Shown: positions 1 to 8,764 of the stretch, in pieces
How positions within the stretch are numbered: position 1 is the stretch's first letter
How the letters are laid out: every line of letters begins with the position of its first letter
Made by a program: the position numbers and the translations under genes
From: DATDAW01 sp036524675
Lineage (GTDB): Bacteria > Verrucomicrobiota > Verrucomicrobiia > Chthoniobacterales > DASVRZ01
Assembly: GCA_036524675.1 (NCBI GenBank)
Contig: DATDBU010000011.1
Span: forward strand, 1 to 64,000
Direction of reading: 5' to 3'
DNA: 64,000 bases
The notes under the pieces: model-generated
What the model saw: only the letters and a program-made list of their open reading frames with translations
Told to the model about the DNA's origin: nothing
Database searches by the model: none

Positions 1-1
1 G

Positions 2-562
2 GTAGGCTCCAATGTTGGTGTGGAGTGGCGTTTTGAAGGCGAAACGGCGGCATTGTTGCGGTTCAGCCCCGGCTTTTACGGGAGCGAATTCGGGGATTCA
101 GATGACTTCAATATTCCAGTCACGTTTGGCTTCGCCTTCAAACCGTCTCCGAGTTTTGCTGCGGGTGTCGGGTTTTATTACAATCAATTCCGAGCGTACC
201 AGATTGCTCCGCTGGTCGGTTTTAGATGGATCATTAGCCCCGAATGGCGAGTGACGTCGCGCTTGCCGGATTTAAATGTGATTTATTCGCCCAGCGACGA
301 CTGGGAGTTCGACGTCGGTATTCGAGCGCCCGGGGGTGGTTTCAAAAATGCCACGAGTGAAAAGAATCGTCCGGGCCGCAAGCTTGACTATATTGAGGTC
401 CGGGCCCGTGCGGGCGTGCGCTACGAAGGGTTCAAGCCTTTGAACTTATACCTTACTGCAGGCTGGTCGTTCATTCGGAGATTTCGTTATGGAGAATTTG
501 ATGAGGAATACAAGACGGACGGAGCACCGTATGTCGGCCTCGAAGCAGGCGCTGACTTTTAG
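2..562 (+). CDS. Outer-membrane beta-barrel-like protein, C-terminal fragment
   Basis: The reading frame is open from the first base of the window, so the N terminus and any signal peptide lie outside it. What remains (about 186 residues) alternates aromatic and polar residues in short strands (for example GVGFYYNQF, LYLTAGWSF) and ends in Phe (GADF). That is the usual pattern of an outer-membrane barrel with a C-terminal Phe recognised by the Bam machinery. I do not recognise the family; DUF6268-like barrels are a possibility. It lies 112 bp upstream of the DUF4407 gene on the same strand. Role unknown. Confidence 0.6.
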   Translation, partial: VGSNVGVEWRFEGETAALLRFSPGFYGSEFGDSDDFNIPVTFGFAFKPSPSFAAGVGFYYNQFRAYQIAPLVGFRWIISPEWRVTSRLPDLNVIYSPSDDWEFDVGIRAPGGGFKNATSEKNRPGRKLDYIEVRARAGVRYEGFKPLNLYLTAGWSFIRRFRYGEFDEEYKTDGAPYVGLEAGADF

Positions 563-674
563 ACGCTCTTCTGGCCGGGCGGTCCGAAATAACACGGCTT
601 TGGCGGATCAAAGTAGCGTCTTGCAATTTTGTTGCCTTGAACAAGTTTCAAGCCTTTAGCCCAAGGGAATTTCC

Positions 675-2384
675 ATGCAGCCCTACACCTATTCGCGACC
701 GGCTTCGGCTAAACACGTGTTCTTCTGGCTCTCCGGAGCAGGAACGGAAACGCTTGAGGCGTGTCCGAATTGGGAACAGCGCAAATATGTCGCTTTCGGG
801 GCGACGGTGCTGGTTCCGTGTTTGTTTGCTTTTATCGCGTGTTCGTACGCGCTTTCGACGCTCACGAACAACTACGCTGTCGTTTTCCCGGTGGCAGCGG
901 TGTGGGCGTTCATTATCCTGACCATCGACCGGGCCTTGCTGGCGAGTTATCGCCCCTTTTTGTCATTCTGGCGAAAGGTCGGGCAGTTTCTGTTGCGGTT
1001 TGTCGTTGCGTTTTTGATGGGGCTCACGATTGCGCATCCGCTGGTACTCCTGCTTTTTCGCGACACGATTACGACCGTCATCGAAAAAGATCGGCAAGCG
1101 GAAATCGAGCAATTGCACACGAGTTATTCCAAGGGGCGGGCCGCTGCCGGGGAACGGATTGCGACGGTGGAAAAATCGATTGCAGAGCAACGGTTACGCT
1201 GGAATGAGACATTTCAGGCCCAGTTCAAGGTCGATCCCGCTTCGGAAAAGGTGGCTATTCCTGGTCTTACCTCCAATCAGCAAGCTCAGCTCGACAAAGC
1301 CGTCTCCGACGCCACGGCCCCTGCGAAGCAATCGCTTGGTGCCATCGAGCAGCAAATTGCCACGCTCACGCCGCAATACACGAAACTTCAACAAGAACTC
1401 GCTTTCTGGCAGTCTGAATTCGAGCGGGAGGTCAATGGCCAACGCAGCGGGATCATCGGCTTGGGGCCACGGGCACGTTCCGTGCAGGACGACCAGCTCG
1501 CATGGCGCCGGGAGGAAGTGAAACGTCTTGGTGGATTACTCGAACATTTTTCCGCGGAAAAGGCCGCATTGGAAACACAAGTCCGCCAGGCGGAAACGAC
1601 TGCCACCCAATCTTTTCAGGGAAAGCTGGCTGAGGAACAGGCCAGACAAACCGCGGAGGAACAACGCGTTGCGGGTTTGAAACACCGGGTTGAAGCCGAC
1701 CAGGCCAGCCAGTTCGTCACTCAACAAAATCAGCTGCGGGAAACGATCAAAACCCAGATCGACGCCCGCATCGGTGATCTAAAATTTGCTCAAAACGAAC
1801 TTGCCCGGATAGCGGGCGAAGAGCAAAGGCGGGTGGATATCCTGCGAGTGGAGCCGCGCCGAGACATCCTCACTCAGACTCTGGCGCTGCACCGCCTGTT
1901 TAAGACTGGGGATGAGGGCGGACGTTTTGCTTATGCGACGTATCTCGTTCTGACTCTGCTGTTTGTTCTGGTGGATACCATTCCCCTGATGCTGAAATTT
2001 TTCTGCAAACCCGGCCCTTACGACACGTTGCTCGACCGCGACGAAGTCCGGTTTGATTCGGAACATCAGGCATTTTTGGTCAGTCACCGGCAATATATGG
2101 ACCAGTTGGCAGCCGGGAATTCGCTGGCCATCACGCGCAACAAGCCGCTTGAAGAAGCACTCATCGACGGCGTTGAGCATACCCGGGCCGCTCGCGAGTT
2201 CTTGGACTCGCTGATCGAACTCGAGCGGACCTTCCATGAGAAACTTCTTTTCGAGCAGGCTGCGGCTGAGAATGGAAAACCGGAAAAGCTCGCCGTGCTC
2301 GAGGCGATGAAAAAGCGCTTCTACGACGATCTTCACTACCGCATCGAAAGCTTCTTTACCAACCGCGGCCGGGCGGAGGCTTAG
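675..2384 (+). CDS. DUF4407-family membrane protein with long coiled coil
   Basis: A 569-residue protein. Hydrophobic segments lie near residues 41-61, 68-88 and 105-127, followed by about 270 residues rich in Glu, Gln, Lys and Ala that look like a long coiled coil. A further membrane segment lies near 417-440 and a helical tail follows. The N-terminal FFWLSGAG and the ILTIDRALL stretch after the second membrane segment fit the DUF4407 family, whose function is unknown. The start ATG at 675 has a purine-rich AAGGGAA just upstream. The topology suggests a periplasmic or cytoplasmic stalk between membrane anchors; a structural or mechanosensing role is only a guess. Confidence 0.75.
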   Translation: MQPYTYSRPASAKHVFFWLSGAGTETLEACPNWEQRKYVAFGATVLVPCLFAFIACSYALSTLTNNYAVVFPVAAVWAFIILTIDRALLASYRPFLSFWRKVGQFLLRFVVAFLMGLTIAHPLVLLLFRDTITTVIEKDRQAEIEQLHTSYSKGRAAAGERIATVEKSIAEQRLRWNETFQAQFKVDPASEKVAIPGLTSNQQAQLDKAVSDATAPAKQSLGAIEQQIATLTPQYTKLQQELAFWQSEFEREVNGQRSGIIGLGPRARSVQDDQLAWRREEVKRLGGLLEHFSAEKAALETQVRQAETTATQSFQGKLAEEQARQTAEEQRVAGLKHRVEADQASQFVTQQNQLRETIKTQIDARIGDLKFAQNELARIAGEEQRRVDILRVEPRRDILTQTLALHRLFKTGDEGGRFAYATYLVLTLLFVLVDTIPLMLKFFCKPGPYDTLLDRDEVRFDSEHQAFLVSHRQYMDQLAAGNSLAITRNKPLEEALIDGVEHTRAAREFLDSLIELERTFHEKLLFEQAAAENGKPEKLAVLEAMKKRFYDDLHYRIESFFTNRGRAEA

Positions 2385-2427
2385 TTCATACGGGCGGTAA
2401 GCCGCAGGTCTTGGTAGAGTCGGGAAA

Positions 2428-3114
2428 TTATTCCTCCAGCAGATCGGGCCGGTTTTTCCGTGTTTTTTCGAGACTCCGTTCCTTGCGCCAGGCGGCAATG
2501 GCTGCGTGATGACCGCTGAGAAGAATCTCAGGGACCGTCCAGCCGCGGAAGTCGCCGGGCCGCGTATATTGCGGGAATTCGAGGAGACCGTCTTCAAACG
2601 AATCGTTTTCTGGAGAGTCCTCATTGCCGAGTACGCCCGGGATAAGTCGCGCCACGGCGTCAATGACAACGACGGCGGCCAAGGCTCCGTTCGTCAGCAC
2701 ATAGTCGCCAATGGAAAGTTCATCGTCGATGAGGTGATCGTGCACCCGCTGATCGATGCCTTCGTAGTGACCGCATACAAAGATCACGTGTTCAAGGCTT
2801 GCATATTCGCGTGCGACGGCCTGCGTGAAACGCCGTCCACCGGGACCGAGAAGAACGATGCGGCTTCCCGGGCGGCGAAGTTGCTCCACGGCGGCGAAAA
2901 TCGGTTCCGGTTTCATGACCATGCCGTGACCGCCACCATAGGGCGCGTCGTCCGTGAGCCGGTGTTTGCCGGTTGCCCAGTCGCGGAGTTGATGTGCCTG
3001 CCAGGAAAAAAAGCCGCCTTCCACACCGCGCTTCATCATGCTCTCGGTGAGCGGCCCCTGACAGATGCCCGGGAAAAGCGTGAGGATGTCATAGTGCGGT
3101 TTTGTCGGAGGCAT
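2428..3114 (-). CDS. trmD: tRNA (guanine(37)-N1)-methyltransferase TrmD
   Basis: SAM-dependent enzyme that makes m1G37 next to the anticodon and so prevents +1 frameshifting. Diagnostic trefoil-knot motifs are present: LGPGGRRFTQ, the CGHYEGIDQRV SAM loop and SIGDYVLTNG. I start it at the ATG at 3114 (MPPTKPHYD, 228 residues, normal TrmD length), which has AGGA a few bases upstream; the frame stays open for 21 more codons. It is divergent from the small zinc-ribbon gene with only 47 bp between. The rpsP, rimM and rplS genes that often accompany trmD are not adjacent. C-terminal residues after the catalytic Asp region look complete. Confidence 0.93.
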   Translation of the reverse strand: MPPTKPHYDILTLFPGICQGPLTESMMKRGVEGGFFSWQAHQLRDWATGKHRLTDDAPYGGGHGMVMKPEPIFAAVEQLRRPGSRIVLLGPGGRRFTQAVAREYASLEHVIFVCGHYEGIDQRVHDHLIDDELSIGDYVLTNGALAAVVVIDAVARLIPGVLGNEDSPENDSFEDGLLEFPQYTRPGDFRGWTVPEILLSGHHAAIAAWRKERSLEKTRKNRPDLLEE

Positions 3115-3161
3115 ATTTCCTGAATTGTCCATGTTGCACAAATGTGCTAGAAAATTACGCA

Positions 3162-3383
3162 ATGTCGCTCGAAGCACGCGCCCGCAAAGCAGTTGAAATC
3201 ATAAGCGCTCCGGACCGTTACAAGGTCTGCGAAGGGTGCGAATCCATCGTCGCTGAACGCGTCGTCACCTGTCCGAACTGTCACGGATACCGTTTTGATG
3301 GTTCGAAGGAACGTGTCATCGCCCAGGCTCAAGTTCTTGGTGGACGCGAGCAAACCAGTGTCATCGCGGAAGATCTGGAGTGA
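3162..3383 (+). CDS. Small zinc-ribbon protein
   Basis: A 73-residue cytoplasmic protein with two CxxC knuckles (CEGC and CPNC), 13 residues apart, as in rubredoxin-like or zinc-ribbon folds. The N-terminal helix is basic (EARARKAVE). The ATG at 3162 is chosen because the upstream in-frame extension overlaps the divergent trmD start and has no ribosome site. The gene ends exactly where the convergent MFS gene ends. Nucleic-acid or protein binding is likely from the fold, but no specific function can be assigned. Confidence 0.65.
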   Translation: MSLEARARKAVEIISAPDRYKVCEGCESIVAERVVTCPNCHGYRFDGSKERVIAQAQVLGGREQTSVIAEDLE

Positions 3384-4709
3384 TCAGCTTGGCAGTTCCG
3401 GGTCAGGGGGCGCGATTGGTTCATTGTTTTGTCGCCGAATGCCAGGTTGCCACTTCAATTCTGGAAGAATCACGAGACACGACACTCCGATTAGCGCGGC
3501 GGAAAACCAGCCCAGCACAGCGGGTGGGTAAGTCTTTACCAGGTAAAAAGCCGCAAAAGGTGCTGCCATGCCTCTAATTCCAGTGAGAAACGTGTGCACC
3601 GACATGTAATCTGCAACCCGTTCGGGCGCTGCTACTTTCGTCACCCATAGGCTCCATGCCACATCGCCGCCCGCGTTCGATATTCCGAATACAACCGAGC
3701 CAACGACGAGGCCGGCGATCGAATTTCCCGTGAAAAACGCCAGGATGCCGATCGCGAAGCCGGCATTGATCACGACGCGAAGCAGGAAAAAATTCAACCG
3801 GTCGAACAAGTTTCCCCAAACGGGACTCATCACCAGTCTTGCCAGATTCGGGATTACGCCCGTCAGGAAAGCGATCATTGCCACGCTCAACGTCAATCCG
3901 AAACGCGGATTAGCCAGATATTCCACGCGCATCGGAAGCATCATTAGATTCGCGAATCCCATGAGCATCCAGCTGATTGACGCGCGACGAAACACCGCGT
4001 CCTCGCCCAAGTAGCGCAGCGCTTGCAACGGGTGCCGGCTCGATGCTGCTGCGAGCGGCCGGGACGGGCAGCGGCCAAAGCACCAGGCCCCGAAAAAAAG
4101 GGCCAGCGCGAACGCCAGTAATAAACCGCGCACCTGCAACAAGGTAATTCTCCCCGATGCATCCGCCAGCAACCAGCCGGCGATTTGACTGAATCCAGCC
4201 GCGACCACGATCCGGATCATGAACGCCCGGGAAAACAATCGTCCGCGCTCTGCTGCCGGGTAGTTGTCTTGCAAAACCTGCGTCACCAGTGGAATGCCAC
4301 AGGTCACGGCGATCATCGAGAACAGCGATCCAGCGAGAAAAATCGGTAACGACGGGAATGCCGTGCATACCAGCAGCGAGAGTCCGCCAACGATATTCAG
4401 AAACGCTGCAGCTTTGGTCGGGCGCGTCCCGCGGTGGCTGAAAAACGTGACGATACCCGGCGAAATGATCATCCCGGAGCTGCCGGCTGCAGCGACGAGT
4501 GCTTTTGCTGTGGCGTCCGCATTAAAAAAGCGGACGGCGATCAGGAGGAGAAATGTTGCCGAAGCGGTTTCGAGGATGCCGCTCGAGATTGCCCGGAGAC
4601 ATTCCGCGCGAAATGTTGCATCGCGGAGGGATTGTGTTCCGGTCGCCGGTTCGTTCTGGAGGGGAACCGGAGCAAAGGAGCGTGGCATGGAAACGCTCAG
4701 TATGGGCAT
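3384..4709 (-). CDS. Major facilitator superfamily transporter
   Basis: A 441-residue polytopic membrane protein with about twelve hydrophobic segments, beginning after a ~30-residue polar N terminus. A loop with GRLFSRAFMIRI after the fourth to fifth membrane segments and a central charged loop (around RHPLQALRYLGED) separating two six-helix halves are typical of MFS carriers. The substrate cannot be read from sequence. The stop codon abuts the stop of the convergent zinc-ribbon gene, and the start is divergent from the MBL hydrolase gene with a 184-bp spacer. Confidence 0.8.
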   Translation of the reverse strand: MPILSVSMPRSFAPVPLQNEPATGTQSLRDATFRAECLRAISSGILETASATFLLLIAVRFFNADATAKALVAAAGSSGMIISPGIVTFFSHRGTRPTKAAAFLNIVGGLSLLVCTAFPSLPIFLAGSLFSMIAVTCGIPLVTQVLQDNYPAAERGRLFSRAFMIRIVVAAGFSQIAGWLLADASGRITLLQVRGLLLAFALALFFGAWCFGRCPSRPLAAASSRHPLQALRYLGEDAVFRRASISWMLMGFANLMMLPMRVEYLANPRFGLTLSVAMIAFLTGVIPNLARLVMSPVWGNLFDRLNFFLLRVVINAGFAIGILAFFTGNSIAGLVVGSVVFGISNAGGDVAWSLWVTKVAAPERVADYMSVHTFLTGIRGMAAPFAAFYLVKTYPPAVLGWFSAALIGVSCLVILPELKWQPGIRRQNNEPIAPPDPELPS

Positions 4710-4893
4710 CGTTTCTCGTGAGGCAACCGTTGAAACAAGGGTGGAGGGGGATTGCCCATGTTGTCTCTTCCAGAAAAGCGGAGAGAATGATTCGTATGGT
4801 TCCGCCGCATGAAAGCCGTATGCGCTGTGCGTATTGCGACCTCAGAGCGGTTGTGCAAGTCTTGACGCCCCGGAACTCCGAGACCGAACGATC

Positions 4894-5688
4894 ATGGAAA
4901 TTTACACGAGGGACATTGAAATCATTTTTCTGGGAACGGGCACTTCGCAAGGTGTGCCAATGATCGGGTGCGATTGCCCGGTCTGCACTTCCACGGATCC
5001 GCGGGACAATCGGACGCGGACGTCCATTTATGTGAAATCGCCGGAGCTTTCCTGGGTGATCGATACTGGTCCGGACTTTCGTTCTCAGGTTTTGCGAGAG
5101 AAAATCCATTGGCTCGACGCGGTCGTTTACACCCATTCGCATACTGACCACATCATGGGTTTTGATGATTTGCGGCGGTATTGTGATTTTTTGGAAGGGC
5201 AGATTCCAGTCTATGGTTCGGTGCAGACCCTGGACGATTTACGGCGGATTTTTGGTTTTGCGTTTACGGGGAAAAACACCTTTCCGGGTTACATCCGGCC
5301 CGATCCGCGTGTGGTGGACGCACCGTTTTACATCGGCAAAACCGAGTTGACGCCGTTGGAAGTCGAACACGGGCGGGCGCACGTGTTCGGATATCTGTTT
5401 AAACGAAATGGCGTGAAGCGTTTTGCCTACATCAGCGACTGCAAAGTCGTGCCGGACAATGTTATCGCGGAAATACACGACGTTCCGGTGCTGGTGCTCG
5501 ATGGGTTAAGGCACAAACCGCATCCGACCCATATGAACGTCGCTGAGGCAATCGAAGTTGGGCATAAAACGCGTGCGGGAGAGTTGATCCTGACGCATTT
5601 GTGCCATGATCTCGGTCACGCGAAAACAGAGGCGGAAGTGCCGCATCATGTCCGCGTCGCTTTTGACGGCCTGAAAATTCGGGTCTAA
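4894..5688 (+). CDS. MBL-fold metallohydrolase (PhnP/RNase Z-like)
   Basis: A 264-residue metallo-beta-lactamase-fold hydrolase. It has the FLGTGTSQG strand-loop near residues 12-20 and the metal-binding HSHTDH at 81-86. Cysteines 26, 28 and 31 (GCDCPVC) resemble the structural zinc site of PhnP phosphodiesterases. A late ISDCK and a C-terminal LTHLCHD supply further ligands. PhnP cleaves cyclic ribose phosphates and RNase Z-type relatives act on RNA; which applies here is unknown because no phosphonate genes are nearby. Start at ATG 4894 (MEIYTRD), since the 20 codons before it look unlike the family. It is followed immediately by the TIGR03790 gene. Confidence 0.85.
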   Translation: MEIYTRDIEIIFLGTGTSQGVPMIGCDCPVCTSTDPRDNRTRTSIYVKSPELSWVIDTGPDFRSQVLREKIHWLDAVVYTHSHTDHIMGFDDLRRYCDFLEGQIPVYGSVQTLDDLRRIFGFAFTGKNTFPGYIRPDPRVVDAPFYIGKTELTPLEVEHGRAHVFGYLFKRNGVKRFAYISDCKVVPDNVIAEIHDVPVLVLDGLRHKPHPTHMNVAEAIEVGHKTRAGELILTHLCHDLGHAKTEAEVPHHVRVAFDGLKIRV

Positions 5689-5697
5689 TTGCCTCCC

Positions 5698-7233
5698 GTG
5701 CAGCGCGTTTTACCCAGCTTTTTGCTGTTTTGCTTTCTCTCGATGATGCGGGTTGTCGCGGCGGCAGAGGGAAAAGAATCTCCGCTTAGTTCACAGACGA
5801 TCGTCATTTTTAACTCGTCGGATCCGGATTCTTCGGAACTGGCGAAATATTATGCGGCGCGGCGAGGCATCCCGGAGGATCACGTCGTTGGACTTGCATG
5901 TCCGGTCACGGAAGAAATCAGTCGGGAGGAATATAATGAGCAGATAGCGAAACCCCTGAGGGCCATATTTAAAGAGAAAAACTGGTGGACGCTTCGTTCT
6001 GAAGCCGCAATGGCTTCCGGCCGCCGTGGCTCAGAAGGAGCGGCAATTGCCGACAGTGCAATCCGCTTTGTGGCGTTGATTCGTGGGGTTCCGCTAAAGA
6101 TCCGTGAACAGCCAGGGCATGTGGGCGATGTGCAGGATGCTGGCACGCCAATGGGGCGGACGAATGCGGCTTCGGTTGATTCCGAACTGACAGTGTTGGC
6201 GCTCAACACGCCGCAGATTTCCGGGCTGCTGAGAAATCCGTATTTCGATCACTTTAGTCGGTTTGTGGATGCAATGCTGTCGCCGATGATGCTGGTTTCC
6301 CGGCTCGACGGTCCGGCTCCTGGCGATGTGACGCGGATGATCGATGACTCGGTTCGAGCGGAGCGGATGGGACTGTGGGGTTGGGCGTGCGTTGACGCGC
6401 GTGGGGTAACGGATGCCGGTTACAAGGAAGGCGATGAATGGCTGTTTACGGCAGCCAAACTATTGCGTGACAAGAATTTACCAGTCTTGGCCGATCGCCA
6501 GGAACCGCTTTTCCCGGCAGGGATGGTTTTGCCTCGAATGGCGATTTATCTGGGCTGGTATGCGGGCGATTTTTCCGGCGCGATAACGGGAAGCCGGTTC
6601 GAACCTGGAGCCGTAGCCTGTCACATTCATTCGTTCAGCGCCGCAACGCTGCGGAGTGCGACGACGGGCTGGTGCGGGCCAGTGATCGCGGCAGGCGCGG
6701 CTGCGACGCTGGGAAATGTGTATGAGCCTTATTTGGGTTTTACGGCCGACCTGGGCATTTTCATGGAGCGGCTGCTGCGCGGGTGGACGATTGCGGAGAG
6801 CAGCTGGGCGGCGACGCGGGAGTTGTCATGGATGACCGTGACAATAGGTGACCCACTTTACCGGCCATTTGCGGCCATGGCTGAAAATCGTGATGGGAAA
6901 GCGCGGACGCCGGTGGCTGATTTTCGGAGATCGGTCGAGCGAAATAATCCGGACGGTTCTACGGCGTTTTCTGCGGAAGCCTGGGCCAATCGCAAATGGG
7001 CGGAGGAGGATGCCACGGGTGCAGGCGGCTACTTCGAACTGGCTCTGGGCAAAACCACGGACCCGAATACAATTGGGCGTCTGACATGGACCTATGGGCA
7101 GATGATGCTGGCGGTGGGGAACAAGGAGCGGGCAATCGCTTTGGTGAAAACCAGCCTCCCTCGCGTGGGAACAGGCGCGGCAGGAGTGTTTTTGAAGACG
7201 TGGCTTGTGCAGTTGGAGCCGCAGGTAAAGTAA
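5698..7233 (+). CDS. TIGR03790 family exported protein
   Basis: About 511 residues beginning with a hydrophobic signal-like segment (LPSFLLFCFLSMM, then VAAAEG). The conserved N-terminal region, with SSELAKYYAARRGIPEDHV and EISREEY, is characteristic of TIGR03790. That family is known to occur in genomes that also encode exosortase/PEP-CTERM protein sorting, and a PEP-CTERM protein is indeed present at 58.4 kb. A C-terminal region looks like a short helical repeat (TPR-like). The start is uncertain: TTG 5689 directly follows the upstream stop and GTG 5698 is the alternative chosen here. Function unknown; likely periplasmic or cell-surface. Confidence 0.8.
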   Translation: MQRVLPSFLLFCFLSMMRVVAAAEGKESPLSSQTIVIFNSSDPDSSELAKYYAARRGIPEDHVVGLACPVTEEISREEYNEQIAKPLRAIFKEKNWWTLRSEAAMASGRRGSEGAAIADSAIRFVALIRGVPLKIREQPGHVGDVQDAGTPMGRTNAASVDSELTVLALNTPQISGLLRNPYFDHFSRFVDAMLSPMMLVSRLDGPAPGDVTRMIDDSVRAERMGLWGWACVDARGVTDAGYKEGDEWLFTAAKLLRDKNLPVLADRQEPLFPAGMVLPRMAIYLGWYAGDFSGAITGSRFEPGAVACHIHSFSAATLRSATTGWCGPVIAAGAAATLGNVYEPYLGFTADLGIFMERLLRGWTIAESSWAATRELSWMTVTIGDPLYRPFAAMAENRDGKARTPVADFRRSVERNNPDGSTAFSAEAWANRKWAEEDATGAGGYFELALGKTTDPNTIGRLTWTYGQMMLAVGNKERAIALVKTSLPRVGTGAAGVFLKTWLVQLEPQVK

Positions 7234-7280
7234 GAATTCAGAAGGCAAAACGCGGAAGTTGAGGTAGGAAGTGGGAGCAA

Positions 7281-8642
7281 ATGAGTGCGGAGCGGTACGG
7301 TTTATGGCTTGAGGCTGTTTCCAGGGTGGGCGAGCGGTCGCTTTTTCCAATGCCGCCCGTTGTTTCGGAGCTGGAATTGCAGGCGCGCTGGTTTGCAGGG
7401 GATTTCCCGAGGTGCCTTGAGACGACGGACGGTCAGCGGGTGGAGATCGTCCAATACGGCGTTTGGAATCGCGAACCTGGCCCGGATTTCGTGCAGGCGG
7501 TGGTGCGAATCGGCGACGGCGAACCGCGGCTTGGAGCTGTGGAGATCGATGTGGATCGTCGGGATTGGGAGAGGCATGGGCATGCGACGAACCCGAACTT
7601 TGAAAATGTGGTGTTGCATCTGTTTGTCGAACCGGGCGGTGGTGAATCCTTCACACGGACGCCGAGTCACCGACTCATTCCGCAGGTTCGGCTGCCAGTC
7701 GACCAGATTGCGGGAGAAACGCCATTCCCGCCACTGGCAAGAGTGGGACGTTGTTCTGCGCCATTGGCGGAATTGAGCCGGGAAAAAATTGCAGATCTGC
7801 TCTCGGCGGCAGCCTCGTTCCGGTTGGAACAGAAGGCCCAGCATTTCGCGCGGGTGAGCGCGTTACATGGTCGGGATGAAGCTCTGTTCCAGGGCATCGC
7901 GCGGGCCCTCGGTTATAAGGAAAACCGGCTGCCATTTGAGCTTCTCGCGCAACGATGCTCGTTGGAACGGCTGCGCAAATCCGGCGATGACGCTGAGGCA
8001 GTGCTTTTCGGGTGCGCGGGTTTTCTGAACCAGGCGGATTGGGCAGGATTCGACGGTGGAGCGAAGAATTGGCTCCGGTTGCTATGGGATCGCTGGTGGA
8101 GTCATCGAACGGAGTGGGAACACGTAGTCTTGCCGCGGGCCATTTGGAGGTTTTTCGGGGCGCGTCCGCAAAACCATCCGCAGAGGCGCCTGGCAGCTTT
8201 GGCTGAGGTGGTGAAGAACTGGAAAAACGTTGGGCCGGTGTTCCATGCACCGTCATTGAAGAAACTGGAGGCAATTTTTGAGAGATTCACCCACTCGTTT
8301 TGGGAGAATCATTACACGCTCACCTCAACGACAAGTGCAGAACCGATGGCGCTTGTCGGTTTGTCACGGGTTATCGAGATTTATGTCAACGTCGCCGTCC
8401 CACTTGCGTGGACAGACGATTTGGAGGCATTGGGCCCTCTCAAAAGTCTTCGCCAGCCCCTAATGAATCGTCGGCTCGAAACGGCCGCCGCGCGCCTCTT
8501 CGGAGGGAATCCGCTTCGCAAGGAATTCATGCCCTTCGCGCTCTATCAACAAGGTCTTTTGCAAATTTATGAAGACTTCTGTCTTCGTGACATGACTGAT
8601 TGCGAGCACTGCCCTTTTCCGGAAAAAGTCCGGATGTGGTGA
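7281..8642 (+). CDS. DUF2851 family protein
   Basis: A 453-residue protein. The conserved N-terminal block is clear: SELELQARWFAGDF, then NREPGPDFVQAVV, GAVEIDV and a W..HGH motif followed by NVVLHLF. It ends in a Cys-containing tail (DCEHCPFP). This is the DUF2851 signature, found mostly in Bacteroidota, Chlorobi and Verrucomicrobiota; the VEI acidic residue plus HGH look nuclease-like, but no activity is established as far as I know. The ATG at 7281 has GGGAG at a suitable distance. It sits 47 bp after the TIGR03790 gene and may be co-transcribed. Confidence 0.8.
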   Translation: MSAERYGLWLEAVSRVGERSLFPMPPVVSELELQARWFAGDFPRCLETTDGQRVEIVQYGVWNREPGPDFVQAVVRIGDGEPRLGAVEIDVDRRDWERHGHATNPNFENVVLHLFVEPGGGESFTRTPSHRLIPQVRLPVDQIAGETPFPPLARVGRCSAPLAELSREKIADLLSAAASFRLEQKAQHFARVSALHGRDEALFQGIARALGYKENRLPFELLAQRCSLERLRKSGDDAEAVLFGCAGFLNQADWAGFDGGAKNWLRLLWDRWWSHRTEWEHVVLPRAIWRFFGARPQNHPQRRLAALAEVVKNWKNVGPVFHAPSLKKLEAIFERFTHSFWENHYTLTSTTSAEPMALVGLSRVIEIYVNVAVPLAWTDDLEALGPLKSLRQPLMNRRLETAAARLFGGNPLRKEFMPFALYQQGLLQIYEDFCLRDMTDCEHCPFPEKVRMW

Positions 8643-8764
8643 GTTCCCCGTCGCCGTCGCCGAGGAATATTGAAAAGGAGCGGGCGAGGGATTATCGAAC
8701 TATCACCTCCAAGGAACGGCATAATCCAGCTGATTGCAGTCGCAAGCCGTGTGGAGTTCCGTAG

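Noticed and set aside
2506..3123. 205-codon plus-strand frame
   Set aside because: It is antisense to trmD, whose motifs are unmistakable.
4710..4893. Riboswitch between the MFS and MBL genes
   Set aside because: No recognisable conserved riboswitch core was seen in this 184-bp divergent spacer.
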